Positions 15,501-27,840 of a stretch of DNA of 64,000 bases are shown in pieces. The first letter of the stretch is position 1, and every line of letters begins with the position of its first letter. The stretch comes from Otis tarda (Eukaryota > Chordata > Aves > Otidiformes > Otididae): positions 117,620,690-117,684,689 of the forward strand of contig CM048553.1 in the NCBI GenBank assembly GCA_026413225.1. Reading direction: 5' to 3'. Both the position numbers and the translations under genes were made by a program. Below the pieces are notes generated by a model. That model had not been told where the DNA came from and did no database searches. It saw only the letters and a program-made list of their open reading frames with translations.

Positions 15501-16319
15501 CTACAAATACTGTGAGGTCCACTGGAGGACACACTTCCAAGTGCCTGTTCAGCATCAGGTGCCTTGTTGGAGACGTTTAATATGTAGAGGTGGGAGGTCA
15601 GCATTTAGCATTGCACTACGTGCTTTTCCTGGCTTCTTAATTATTTCCAAGCACAGATACAGAACAGTTGCTTTGATTTATGAAACTGAAGGTGGCTGCG
15701 CACCTCGGCTGCTGCAGAAGTCATCTCTCCCCACGTGAGATGGCTGGGAGTCTGGTCACGGAAGTCTGGCTAAAGCTCCCCAGATTCAGGATGCTGATGA
15801 AAAATTTAACCCTACCAACTTAACGTATTTAAGACCTAGAACTGGATTCTAGATTGTCCTGGCAGACAGAAAAGCAGCCTATTCATTCAGACTTTTCCTG
15901 AACACATCATGAGAGCTGGGGAGCTCTCATTGTCAGTTATCTATAATTAGATGATATTTTAAAAAAGTATCCAAGTAGTCATGCTCAGTCCTCTCATTGT
16001 ATATCCCAAGCCCTAAAGAGCCATTATGCTGCTTTGTGCCGCACAGCAGTGATCCCTCTTTGAACCAGGGGCATCTTGGATGAGCTCCCAATTAAAAACA
16101 AAGAAGGAGCAGGAGCAGGAGCTGCTCAAGCGTAGTTTTCTTTGGCTTTGAAAGAACTCATCATTACACTTTAATTTGCCTCTGCTTTTTTTTTTTTTTT
16201 TTCCAGCCTGGATAAAGACGGAATAAAAACAGCTGGAAGCGAGCAGAAGTTCAGCTCTGCTCCAAAGTCGGGTTGGGTTGCTACCTGGCTGCTTCCCCAG
16301 TGGCCTGGCCCATCTCCCC

Positions 16320-16392
16320 ACGGCAGCAGAGACCGCGCACGCGCAGGCACTCATCAATGGTGCGCGCACGGCACCCGCTTGTCGGGGCTGCC
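16320..16392. promoter_or_regulatory. Intronic CpG patch with NRF1-like site
   Basis: In A/T-rich GAREM1 intron 1, a stretch of about 70 bases has a dense cluster of CpG dinucleotides. It contains CGCGCACGCGCA at 16334-16345, a full match to the NRF1 consensus YGCGCAYGCGCR. A second, partial GCGCGCAC lies at 16362-16370. NRF1 sites of this kind usually mark active promoters or enhancers. No transcript start can be seen from sequence alone, so a regulatory role is inference. Confidence 0.4.
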
Positions 16393-16610
16393 GTTGCCTT
16401 TGGATTTAGTCACCTCCATCCTACCCCTTCTGCTCAACCTGGAAAAATCCAGGTATCAGAGGGCCAAGACTCTTCCAACACAGGCTGGCCACATACACAC
16501 ATAGAAATTCTGGATATTCAAGTGTAATTAGGCACCTGTTCGGTTTGGTGACATTCTGGTACAGAAAGAGTACCTGAGCAACATGGGAATAGTAACAAGA
16601 GGAATGCAGT

Positions 16611-16636
16611 CAGAGCTACACCTCAGAGCTACACCT
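16611..16636. repeat. 13-base tandem duplication
   Basis: The unit CAGAGCTACACCT is present twice in perfect tandem, followed by a partial third ACAC. It is a small local duplication in GAREM1 intron 1. Confidence 0.9.
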
Positions 16637-17957
16637 ACACAGTCCTAATTCTGAATGCAATTTATTTCCATTGTTTCAGAGAAATCTACAGGTAAACTGC
16701 AAAGTATAAGAAGAATGGCTTTATTCTGAATAAAACATAACAGATAAGTGAATTCTATTCCTTTGATAATATTTCTATCATTTTAAGAAAGCACAAAAAG
16801 AAAAAATAAACCCCCTCCTGTGAAGAGGAAAGCTTCTACTTTTGTTGAGCATCATGCAGAACAGAGACTGAAGAAAAGCCCATCAAGCCTCACTTTCCCC
16901 TTGAGGGCATATTTATCTTTGCCCACAGGCCATTTGGTCTTGAGATATTTTTTTAAATACTGACAGAAACCCAAATGATATTTGACAACGCAACCCATAA
17001 AACATGCAACAGAAATGATCTTTTTCCCCAGCTTGCCCTACATTCATCTGCAGTGGTCTTGGAGCTTTGCTGTTTGTCTACAGCCACATCCTGGGCTCAG
17101 TGAGTGCAGTAACACGCACATGTAACGAGTCATATTTTGTATTTTCATCTACAACCCTACCATTTTTCTGAGTCACATATGCACAGATGTTTTCTATATT
17201 CTCCTACTGTGAGTTGTATGTAGCTTCATGTTCAGAGACTCAGACAGAAAGAAAATCTGACCATAATGAAATTACATAAATTCACCTCGGATAAGATCTT
17301 GGGTATTACCCCACGCGTGCGACTGCAGCCCCCTCAAAGTGGAAAAGGGGCATTTTGGCCTTTTAATACATAGAAGCCTGAACAAAACTGTTAAGAAAGA
17401 AGCAGGAATAATTTAATGTTTTGGAAATCAGTCTTCCAACAAGGATATGCACAGGGTACACACATAAGATTCTCCTTCTGGCTAGTCCCATCATATAACA
17501 CATGGATGAGGATTATTATCATTCTTACAATCCCTACTCACCTTCTGTAAATCAGGCAAGCAGCTGGTGGTGGCTGACAAAAGAAAGAATTACACGTGAA
17601 GTCCACCAACTCATGTCTGAGTCCAGTCAGCAAAACTCCCCTTACTGCAGCGAAACCAAACAGCTCGTCAACAGCAAAGCTTAAGACTCCACAGAGGGAG
17701 ATCCCATGTTACCTGCACGAATACAAACCACCTCTCTGCAGCAAAGTCCATGTCTCCTTCCAGCTGCGACAAACTGCAGTTCCAAACTCTGATCTCAGTG
17801 ACCAGAAACTTTCAAGCCTCTAGAAGTGTCTGAAATAACTTCTTCTGCTTGCTTTCTCGCCTCTGGTAGCACATACACAGCTATCACTCCCGGTACACGC
17901 ACAGCCAAACATGCTCTCTGCTCCAACAAACGCTCCAATTTCCTCCAAGTTGAGGGA

Positions 17958-18020
17958 AAAGATGAGGGCATGGAGGCAAAAGACGAGGGCATGGAGGCAA
18001 AAGACGAGGGCATGGAGGGA
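17958..18020. repeat. 21-base minisatellite, three copies
   Basis: Three consecutive copies of a 21-base unit (core GAGGGCATGGAGGCAAAAGAC) with very few mismatches. Because 21 is a multiple of three, both strands stay open across it: the plus strand reads DEGMEAK repeats and the minus strand PSSFASM repeats. This helps produce the longest open frame of the window (282 codons, minus, 17795-18643). That frame has no recognisable domain, and I do not call it a gene. Confidence 0.9.
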
Positions 18021-21000
18021 AGGCGAAGAAGAGTTTGCACGGGAGCTGTAAGAAGCTGGAGGATGGGACAGGAAAACAACAGCAATGGGCCAGTAACGCT
18101 GAAACAGGCAAAAGGAAGGACCACCCTATTGGAAGGCAAGAAAGGAGAATAGAGAAATAGAATAAGCTCCTTGCACCGCTCCATTCTGCTACTGCTAGAC
18201 AGTACTGGGTGCTTTACTGTGCAGCAAACTTGGAAACAACTGCAGATAACCCGCCACAACTGCTGGAAGCGCACAGGTGCAGGACAGAAGCCGGGGAACG
18301 GACCGAATGATGCAGACTGGAGCCAAGGGCTCCTTGAGTCCAACCATGCCCTGGACGAATGCATCAGAAAGAGCCGACAGGAAAGCTGGACAAGAAGAAA
18401 AGATCTGTGCACATGTGCCTTTTTGTTCCTGCTCTTAGATAAAAAGTTTCCTTCATCTTCCCCCCACCTCCTCTGCAACCTTCCTTTCTTCATCTCCAAA
18501 ACAGTGAGGTGCCAGGAGGTAACAAGAATAGCCAGTGCTTTGCTTTTAGTAAAGGGGCAAATAAGTAAAATTGCCAGTTGGAACAACACAAAAAAAAGGC
18601 TGCAGACAGAAAACCAAACACATGGGATAGGGTATCCGAGCATTTGTGGATTACTTTGAAATAGTTCCTGGAAGTAATTTAGTAAGTGAGTGTTCAGACT
18701 GCCTGACTCTCACAAACCCAGCTGCAAGGCGAGCGTGCTCTGTTCCAGTGCAGCAGACCAGATCGCTTCAGCGTGCAGCAGCGGCCATGGCAGCAGAACG
18801 AGGAGGGGGACGCCTGGGTAAGGCCAGCCGGCACAATTTTGAAATGGCTGGTTAAGGTGTACACAGGGACCTTCCTCGCTCGGACCCTCGGGTCAGTCTT
18901 GGGCACGTGGCTTCTTCCTTCAGGACAGAGCAAATGAGCAGTTTAGGGTGGCTAATCTCTTGGCTCCCTCCAACCAGCACATATCCTTCTTGCAAAAGGG
19001 AACCACATCCCCACGCAGCCTCGTGCCCGGAGGACGCGTGCCCCTGCACTGCACACTGGCGCTCGCCCAGCCAGCGGCCACAGCCCCCAGCCCTTCTCTG
19101 GAAACCTGCAGCCCACCGAGCTATGTCCTCACCCACAACAGGTACAGGTGTTGTCACGAAGGGGCAGAGACAGCGAGCAGAGCAGGGCGTGACACACACC
19201 CGCCTGTCAAAGGGGGCTTTTAGTCCCTTACATGTTTTTTCTTCCCACTCCCTCAGCTCTGACTGTAAGGAGAAACTCCCCAACTTCCTTGCCGACATCG
19301 CTTTACCAGAAAGGTTTCCCCTGCTCGTTTCACAAATACTATTGCAGCATGGTGTGTTTTACATAATATTTACATTTGAGTCACTAAGGCTCAGCCCTGG
19401 CATGAGGCAATTCCAGTATCAATTTCATCAAGTTGAGCTCTCGGGCATCTTCCAGCCTCTGAGACTGTATTTAAATCTTTATCCTTGGTTCTCTTCAGGA
19501 GTCCAGCCACATCCTCACAGGTCAAGGAAACATGCACAAGTCCACGTTCTCTGGGGTGAAAACTTGCACCAGTTATAACACTGGAAAGGTAAAGGCCAAC
19601 AAACAAAAAAAGGCACTTTTCAAACAATTTTGCATTTCCTGACGGTTTGCACCTCCAGCAAGCTCCAAGTGACCCCACACTAGCATCAGGGTACCTCCCC
19701 TCCCATTCTTCCAAGACCAAAACTGCCCCTTTTGATTACGTACTCAGAAGCAAGGTTTGAGAGTGGGGGAAGAAAACAAGGAGTGGAAGCAAACCTAAAA
19801 ACCAGAGCAGAAATCAGCACACACCTTTTCCCACCAGTGAGTCTGGAGAGCAAAGATCACATGCCTTGACTGTACCTCGCCACACCAGCATTTTTCACAG
19901 CAACCAGAGTACAACCTTCCCTGGCACAAGATTTGCTGCTTTTCCTGGTAAAATCACTGTACGCTCCTGGGGTCACGTACGCGGCAGCCCCTGGCACCGG
20001 GGCTCTCCAGGACCCCTGAACCTACAGCTCCGGCAGCTCTCGCTGGTCACTTCAGGTTGGCATCACGGCTCAGTCTGGACACTTGGCATGCGTTTTGGGG
20101 GCTCAGCAGCATCTCCCTCCACACAATGGGTTTGTTCTGTGAATGTCTGCAGGATTTGGCAACTCTTGCTTCCCTTCCACAACCTCCATAACATCTCCAT
20201 GCTTGTTTCTCCCGCTTACAGCCAGCCACTGCAGTAGTTGTTGGTGTTAATGCCTTGTACAAGCTCAACGCAGTTACCTCCTTCCCTCACCCCCCCCAAC
20301 AGACAGTCCACGGACCTTTTTCTGAAGGCCAGGTTTCTGATCACTCCTTTGCGCAAACTGAAAACCAGAGCAAACTACAGAATGAGGAGGCTGGACTCCA
20401 AACCGTCAAACCTCTTCAAAAAGGAAAACATTTCTACCCCTTCCCAGCACGCAGCAACAAGTGTGACGGGGCGACGTGCCGTGCAGGAGCAGCGCGGGAG
20501 CCATCAAGGCAGAGCAGCTCTTCGTGCCAACACGATGCCTCAGCCAAGCGCGCAGGTGCTCTGGCAAAGCTGGGGTATTAGTAGTTTTGTGCCAAGATGC
20601 GCACCACCACAGAGCAGGCACAGCCCCCATCCTCAACAAAGACACACTTTTCAATCTGCTCATACACCTCGAGTTGACATTTCTCTGCTAGGTCTCCAGA
20701 TTAGCAGACCTGGCTTGGAGATGAAGGACCAGTGAAGTTAGCTCCGCAAGCTCTTCACACTGTAAATGGTATGAAAATCACAGACCGTAAATGCTATGTA
20801 AAACTCGTTCCAAAGGGATGCATCATTAAAAACAAAAATTTCAGGCTTGAAATATTGGCTCACTGGGTTTTACGAAGGTTGGTTTTGAGTCATATGCAAT
20901 CCACATTAAGATGATGAATATTTTCCTATAGGGGAGAGACTTAAGCTTCCCTAATCCAACCCACTTGTCACGTCTAATGCCAAAAGGAAATACAGCAACA

Positions 21001-21437
21001 CCCATGCCCTCCGCCTCTGACAAACCACCGCTGGAATGACTGGAACACGTTGTAGCTCTTCCCACAACTTCCATCGAATCCTGGAGCACCAGACCATGTT
21101 GTCCAACATCCTCCAGTGCTTTGTCTTGGCATACTCCCTGGAGTTGCCTTTGCTGGGCTGTTACAGGGAGTGCCAATTCACGTAATAACCGAAGCCAGGA
21201 ACACCTCGTCCCAGAACAGCGCTCACAGACAAAGTGTAAAACAACAAACCCCTGCTTTCCTATGCTAGACTTGTACCATTCCTCACTTACCATATCTTGC
21301 AACAGCAGCATATGATTCATCACACCATATTTATTTTAAGATTGAGAGTTTTACTAACTGTTCAAGACACCTTAATTCCTTTGATTTCATATATATCTTG
21401 TGCCTTACCTGAAAGCTACATGTAATTTAAATGGAGA

Positions 21438-21478
21438 GAAAAAAAAAAAAGGAAAAAAAAAAAAGGAAAAAAAAAAGC
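21438..21478. repeat. A-rich tract (A11-12 GG units)
   Basis: Three adenine runs of about ten to twelve bases, separated by GG, form a regular A-rich tract in GAREM1 intron 1. This is simple-sequence DNA with no coding context. Confidence 0.85.
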
Positions 21479-22117
21479 CAAGGCACTAGGCTTCCTCTAG
21501 GACTCTCTCCATGGATTTAAAGTTCTAGCATTTGAATTCCAGTTAAGAAAAGACCAAATGGTTTCACCTTCCAATATACCTGAAATACAGAATTATCCAG
21601 GAAGACTTTGTCCAGGTACGTACAGAAAGGCTTCACCTAACAGAGTCAAAACTTTACAAACCAAAACAAAGAGCTCCAAGTTTCACACCTCATATGGTAG
21701 AAAAGAACATGAACATTTATTAAATATGTAAGAAATAAAAGCAAGGCAACTATTTTGCATCTTAGCAGCCCTACCACACTACCAGGGTCCCATGTAGCGC
21801 AGATGGCACAGTGGTTAAAGATCATGCAGTACACACAGTTGTTGTACATTAAATCATTGCCAAACACAAAGGCAGCTCAAAGGAATCATGGATTTTTAGG
21901 TGTAAAACAGCTATGCTGCTGAACTCTTTATCTGCCTCTTTGGAAGCCTGTGCTGCTACTCCTGGGAAAAGGTGTTGCCAAGTTACTGGCCTCCATCTCC
22001 AGGAGGGCATTATAATCTTCACAGACACCATTTGGTAGCTGCAGACGTTAAATGAATTAAAAGCTTTTTCACTAAAATGTTTCTGGAACACATCTTTGCC
22101 AGCAGGGGAAGAGAGAG

Positions 22118-22152
22118 AAAGAAAAAAAAAAAACCAACCAAACCAACCAAAA
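22118..22152. repeat. A/C-rich simple repeat
   Basis: A run of adenines followed by ACCAACCAAACC-type units, the fourth such tract in the GAREM1 introns with the same strand polarity. Confidence 0.7.
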
Positions 22153-25100
22153 CACAAAAGCCAGGAGTAGCGGTTAGTGGCAACCTGTCAATTGTTTTCT
22201 CATTCAATTGTCTTGATGGAAACAGCAGACCACAAGGTAAAGGCGGAAAGAAGAGGAAGTAAGGAGGAGATGCTTCTGAGATCATACTTTAATGGCAGAA
22301 CACATAGCATAAACAGCTGGAATTTCAAAGCTGCTTAGCATGTAAGGAAGAAATCAAGCCGCGAGGATACAGTAGACCTTGAGGATTTTTGCCTTTGAAT
22401 CAGAGACACTCGCCTGTCTGCCCAATATACGAGAGCTGTCTCCTGCCGCAGCGCAGCACACAACAAACGGCCACACCTGAAGTGGGAAATCAGATCACAG
22501 CCATTGCCCAGGGTCTGAGCGTATCCAAAACCCACTCGAAAGCTGTGCCCTACCCCCACATGATTCCTTTTACAGATTTATTCAGCAGCAGACTGCTGAG
22601 ACACCCTGCACCAGCTTCTCAAAAGAAGGAGGTCATTGAAGACCAGGAAAGCACGGATAGCAGCATTCAGACCTTTAAAGAATAAGTCTCTTTGTAGTTT
22701 CAAAGTATTGTTCAGCTGCACAGATAACCCGCATTTGCAGAGTGATGCAACACGAAATTTTCATCACGTACACGGCCACGCTGTTCTATTCAGTATGATG
22801 TTCTTTGATAAGCTGCGCGGGTGCTCAGTTTCCAGATATTTGGAACTGGAATAAGCCCCACAGTAATGTGCTGCAGGGAACAGCAGTCCCCTGAACGTGA
22901 CTAGGGTAGACAGATGTCACCATAAGTTTTGACATGGGAGAGAAAAAGAAAACCTGAAATAAAAGTAATAAATAAGTGAATAAAATCTTTTAATCCCCAG
23001 CACGAACTCACTATTCAACCACTGCTGATATTCACAAGAGCTCACTCAGGGGTAAGAAAGAAGAAATCACCCTTTAAACCCATTACTATTTTATAGATCT
23101 ATTTAATTTATTTTATAGATTTTTTTCCCTTCATTATAGCCACTAATTCTGTCATTTCATCTTACAGCAACCACACATTTACAATGCATAGAGAAGAATT
23201 TCCTTTGGAGTCTCAGCGGCTCATCGCGATCCACGGTCTCCCCTCCACAAAAGTTCAGCGTGGTTTCCCCAACGTGCACAGTCGGGAATCACTTCTCTGT
23301 GAGTTCAGGACAAGTGCTGCTACCCTTGATCCCAAGAGCATCAGTTTCCATAACATTTTTTTTTTTTTTTAGAGCCCAGGGACAATCAGGCACAACACCA
23401 TTTCACCATGAGCAACAAGACAGTTACAGCTTCGCTGTTAGCCTTTTCTGCTGATGATCCGAAGACAGCCAACCCGAGCCCCACGTGCATCCGAGTTTTC
23501 CCAGAGCCCAGCAACGCTCACCTTTTGCCCTGTTGCAACAACCACCCTCCAATAAGATCTTTTTCTGCTGCTGGTTCCCAGAGCAAAATCTTTTCCCCAC
23601 TGCACCCACCCAACAAGCCTCTCCATGTCACTGGGGTGGGATTCAGCTGTGACAATGCAACTCGGGTCAGGACAAGAAAAACACAGCACAAAGCTTGCCC
23701 CTCTCTTGCTCCTCAAGTCTTGCTTCTTTTCATCTGAAACAGCCCACTCAGTGAATTCCACAGCGTGAGATAAAGTCCATTCATTTTCTTTGGTATGGTG
23801 TTTAGCACTCTTTTAGCAGCTTTGTATTTCAGTTATCCTCTAGAAATATTTAAGCTGTTATATATATTGGAAAAAGAAAACCCTATAAAAACATTTGCTT
23901 CCTCTCAAGAATGACAGCTTTCAGGTTTTTTTTTTTGCAGTAAGTTTTTTCGTTCAATTAATATAACAATACTCATCGGCAAAATATTAAAAGACATAAA
24001 CAGATTAAAACAAACAAAACTTGACTTATGACTTAACAGCATCCAAAAGCATAACCTGGGACACAACTAAACAGTCTTAAAATTTCATCTGGAAAAACAG
24101 AAGTTGACATATTTATCATTTCTAGACGGTTAAGGTAGGCACTGTTGTCTAACTGCTTCCAACTACATCTTAATGTAATGACAGACTACTTCCTCCCATT
24201 CCTCCTTTATCGCATACCATCAAGAAAACCCCTCCCTTCTTAGCAGAGGACCAAATTTAGTGCGCATAAATATTTCATAACTTCATCTTGTCAAGAAATC
24301 AAACTGAACTACTTAAGGGCATTCTTCCAGGAGCTGCACATCCAAACCCGAAGAATAAAACTGCATTCATCATACCCATTCTCCTCCTTCAAACTGAAAG
24401 GCCTGAAGGTGAAGCAACAGTGAAAAACTGGAGATGATCTGTGGGTATCATACAAGAACATTATCCACTGAATGCTAAACTCCGTTAAGAAATGTAGAAT
24501 CAACACAGGCATCTGTGGCTGTGCATCTTCTGAAGAAAACACATCTCTAGCTCTCCAATCCTCTTCCACATCCCAGTCCTCTAGAAGAAATGAATTCTAG
24601 TTTTCACTAAACCTTGTGATTACTGAAACAACCAGCCTAGAAACAACCTGTTGCTACAGACAGAGAAGCCAACCCCAAAATCCAAAGGTGATTGAAGACA
24701 GACATCTACAGGTGGTTTGAATTCCAATAGCACGAAACACATGCAGCTTCTACTGTCCTGGAGAGAAATTCAGCACCTAAAGAAGAGACGAGGCCATTTC
24801 CGCGCAAAAGAACCCTGACCCGTCAAGCATCTGCAGTGGTGAGGAGGAGACAAGAGCTGTATCCTCAAAACCAACACAAGATGCTCCAAGCCTTAAACTT
24901 CCTGAGCACTGGATGACACACATTTGGATTGGACTTTGTATTTATTTTCTTCAGTACTGCACAAAGAAATTCTCAGACAGAGCTCCACCTGTCAGCTTTG
25001 CAAGACAAGGACAGAGGTACAGAGCAACCAGCCTGGGACAGCAGGTGCTCCAGTCCATTCCCAGCTTTCCTCCTTCAGGAGGCTACGTGCGGATTCATGG

Positions 25101-27090
25101 CTGCTTTCTCTTACTGTTGGACAACCTCCTTTGGAAGTAGAAAAAGCGTTCTCTTCACACCACTGAGACCACGGCGTCTGTGTTCTTTATGAAATATTGA
25201 TTTGTCTGCCATCTGCAGCCCCAGAAGCTAAAAGGTATGTCCATATAAGTAGGTAAAAGCAGACTTAAGAGCCTCTGCTCTGAACTGGCCAGACCTTGAC
25301 CAGCTGCAGCCCAAAGCCCTCGGCACAGTGCTACACCCGAGCCTGCCTCCAAGCAGGGTTTAGTGTGGGGCTGAACCACAGGACAGCTACGCCAACAGCT
25401 GCCCCGTGTCTGGCCATCTCAGGGCACAGGCAAGAGAGCTCAGGACTGTTTACATTCACTTGCCTGCGCGTGTGCTTTAAGCGTGGCACACGGGACAAAA
25501 AAGCCTTTGCACAAAATCTGCTACATCTCCGTCTCCACAACAATTACGGGATGCTCCCATCACCAACTCTGACAGAAGACCAAATAAAAAAAAAAATTAC
25601 TTTCCTCAAACCAATAAACTTTCTCTACCCACAAAGCTCTTTCAGGTCCCTTCCAATGAAGCAAGACAAGAGGAGCATGGAGATGGGGAAGTGTAACACA
25701 CAAAAAGGGAAATTAGTAAGTCATCAATACTGTTGAAGCCTGAATCACTGCTGGGAATCTCAAGCAAACTGACAGCCTTTAAGTGCAGTGACTGGAGGCC
25801 ATCTTAGCTGTTTCTAGTGACAGAAGGTATTACCACGAGGAACTCCTGAACACACCAGCTTTGCCGTTCTCACAGAACAATACATATTCGGTGGTACGAA
25901 AACCAGCCAGCTGCAGTCAAAAAGGCAAAGGAGCCTTTCTTTAACCTGCTCCTGGGCACCAGCTCTGAGGCAAGGGATAGGAAAAGTACGGCATAATCAA
26001 GGGACAAAGTCAAAAAAGCCCCGGTTTGAATCATCACTGGATTACGGGAACTGCAGTTAAGTAATAAACCAATCCTAGTCTTGACCTGCACACCGGGGAG
26101 TAAGAGAGAATGATGCCTGTGCTCATTTTTAACTTTTCAAATCAATACAAAACTTCATAAGAGAATCGTTCTATGACATTGTGTAAGCACAAGGTGAATT
26201 CATGAACTAATGAATTAAAAAGCCTGGAGTTTTTTTCCTGATTTGCAAATTATCTTCTGCATTCCCTTAGAGACGGGAGAGTCGGACAGTTTTCACGGAG
26301 CTACCACGCAACGCGCGCACACACACACACTATTACAAAGCAGCTGCCTGAGCCTTCATAAAAAATTCTCCCGTATTTCTCCACGCTGACACATTACTTT
26401 CTAAGACACGTATCCAGGAAAGGTGAAACGCTGCTGTCATAGCTGTTCTGTCAGGCTCGTTTCTCATTTCCTGGAGTAAACAGAGAGCTGTAGGCTTGGA
26501 AACTGCAGGTGAGCACCTGAGCGAACGGTAATAAAAAGTTATCTGGAGACTGTAAAGGCTTCTCACACTACCCCTCTTTTTACAGGTCTGTGGCTTTTTA
26601 GTACATTGTTAACATTTGGGATTCAGCCCACTTGGCTATTTAACATCCCTTCTTACTCGGCCTTGGCGTAGCATCGCTTCGTCGCAACACTGGGTCTCCA
26701 GCCCCCCAAATTGCCCTTCTACGCTTTGGGATCAGACCGCCAGCACCTTTCTTGGGGGCAGACAACTGACAGCACGCAGGCTTCACCCAGCTCCCCTGGG
26801 CACACACGGCCGGGTGGCTGGGGGGCGGGTATCACCCAAATATTTTGACGCAAAGCAACACACCGACCCCGATGCAGGTCGAAGCCTTGCACCGACGCCC
26901 GGTACCGGTAGATGTCGGTGTACGGACCCCACCGATGGCACTCCGGGGAACGGCGGGGCTCTCCGGCCGCGGGGTGCACCCGGGGGAAGAAGGCGGGGGA
27001 GGGGTCTGGTAGCCGGCCCCAGCGGCGGCCCCCGCCGCTCGCCGCCCGCCCCGCAGCCCGGCCCCGCTCCCCGCCCGCCGCCCCACGCAC

Positions 27091-27211
27091 CGCTGTCCAG
27101 CCGGGCGATCTGGGGGAGCCGGTAGGTGCTGACGAGCAGGTCCAGCGGAACGGCCATCGCGCTCCACTTCACGTCCTTCAGGCTGCAGCCCAGCGGCGGG
27201 CCGGGGTCCAT
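27091..27211 (-). CDS. GAREM1: GAREM1 coding exon 1 (start of protein)
   Basis: First coding exon of the GRB2-associated ERK-pathway adaptor GAREM1. The ATG is followed by 40 full codons, MDPGPPLGCSLKDVKWSAMA then VPLDLLVSTYRLPQIARLDS, and one base of a glycine codon at a strong donor (GCG|GTGCGTGG). This closely follows the conserved GAREM1 N-terminus. The paralogue GAREM2 shares the PLDL..S..RLP core but differs before it. I chose the first methionine because family conservation extends to it; the internal methionine at codon 19 is weaker. Joining to 3724-3864 keeps the frame. The start codon is preceded by a pyrimidine-rich leader and lies in the CpG island. About 88 of roughly 875 residues are within the window. 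Confidence 0.96.
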
Positions 27212-27225
27212 CTTCCCGGCCCGGA

Positions 27226-27257
27226 GAGGGGGGGAGGGAGGGAGGGAGGGAAGGGGG
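27226..27257. repeat. GGGA repeat in GAREM1 leader
   Basis: A G-rich run with repeated GGGA units on the plus strand begins about 15 bases upstream of the GAREM1 ATG. In the mRNA it reads as a C/U-rich leader. The G-rich template strand has the spacing needed for a G-quadruplex, which is inference. Confidence 0.75.
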
Positions 27258-27390
27258 CCAGACAGGCAGCGCCGGCGGGGCTGCAGCCAGCGGGGAGGGG
27301 GACGGAGGGAAGGAGCCCGCCTCGCTCAGCGCCGGCCGCCGCGGGACATGCCGGGCTAGGCAGAAGGGGAGGCCCGCCGGGTGCCGCCGG

Positions 27391-27413
27391 CTGCTGCTGT
27401 TGCTGCTGCTGCT
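27391..27413. repeat. (CTG)n / CAG triplet repeat
   Basis: CTG units interrupted by one TTG, read as a CAG/CAA run in the leftward GAREM1 transcript. It lies about 180 bases upstream of the start codon, so probably in the 5' untranslated region or just upstream of the promoter. It does not run in frame into GAREM1 as far as I can see. Confidence 0.75.
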
Positions 27414-27840
27414 CCCGCCGCCCCCCGGGACCGGCTGGGGCCGCCCGCCGCCGCCGCGCCTGGCCCAGGAAGCGCCATCCCAGCACTGAGTAATCAACAG
27501 GGTGCGAGCAACGCCTGCGCAGCTGCCGCTCCTCCCCGCGCCGAAAAGGAAAGTGCCGGGCTGCCCGCCCGGGAGCAGCGCCGCCGCCGAGCCGATCCCA
27601 GCCCGTCCCTCTCACTCCACCCTCCGACCGCTCGCCCGACGTGCAGCCCAGCCCGCCCGCTCCCTTCCCCCCGCCGCGCTGAGCCCCGCGGGGCGGCCCC
27701 GCAGGTGTGTGCGGCCCCTCCGCCCCCCCTCCACCCCCGGCTGCGGGGAGGGGGCCGGGCCCGGCACCGCAGCCGGTGAGGCGGGGTGCGCGGTTTGAGG
27801 CCGGGGGCTCTGGCGTCTCTGGGGGCGCAGGGATGAACCC

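Larger units (their letters stand above)
26730..27840. promoter_or_regulatory. GAREM1: CpG island, GAREM1 promoter region
   Basis: A strongly G+C- and CpG-rich stretch of about 1.1 kb surrounds the first GAREM1 coding exon, rising sharply from the A/T-rich flanks. No TATA box stands out, and several CCGCCC/GGGCGG (Sp1-type) boxes are visible, as expected for a broad CpG-island promoter. Transcription runs leftward, so the 5' untranslated region and start sites should lie to the right of 27211. The many open frames of 70-220 codons here on both strands are a by-product of few stop codons in GC-rich DNA. Divergent rightward transcription is possible. Confidence 0.85.

Noticed and set aside
21781-21860. 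tRNA-like look of a GTAGCGCAGATGGCACAGTG stretch
   Set aside because: No cloverleaf can be folded and the A and B boxes are not correctly spaced.
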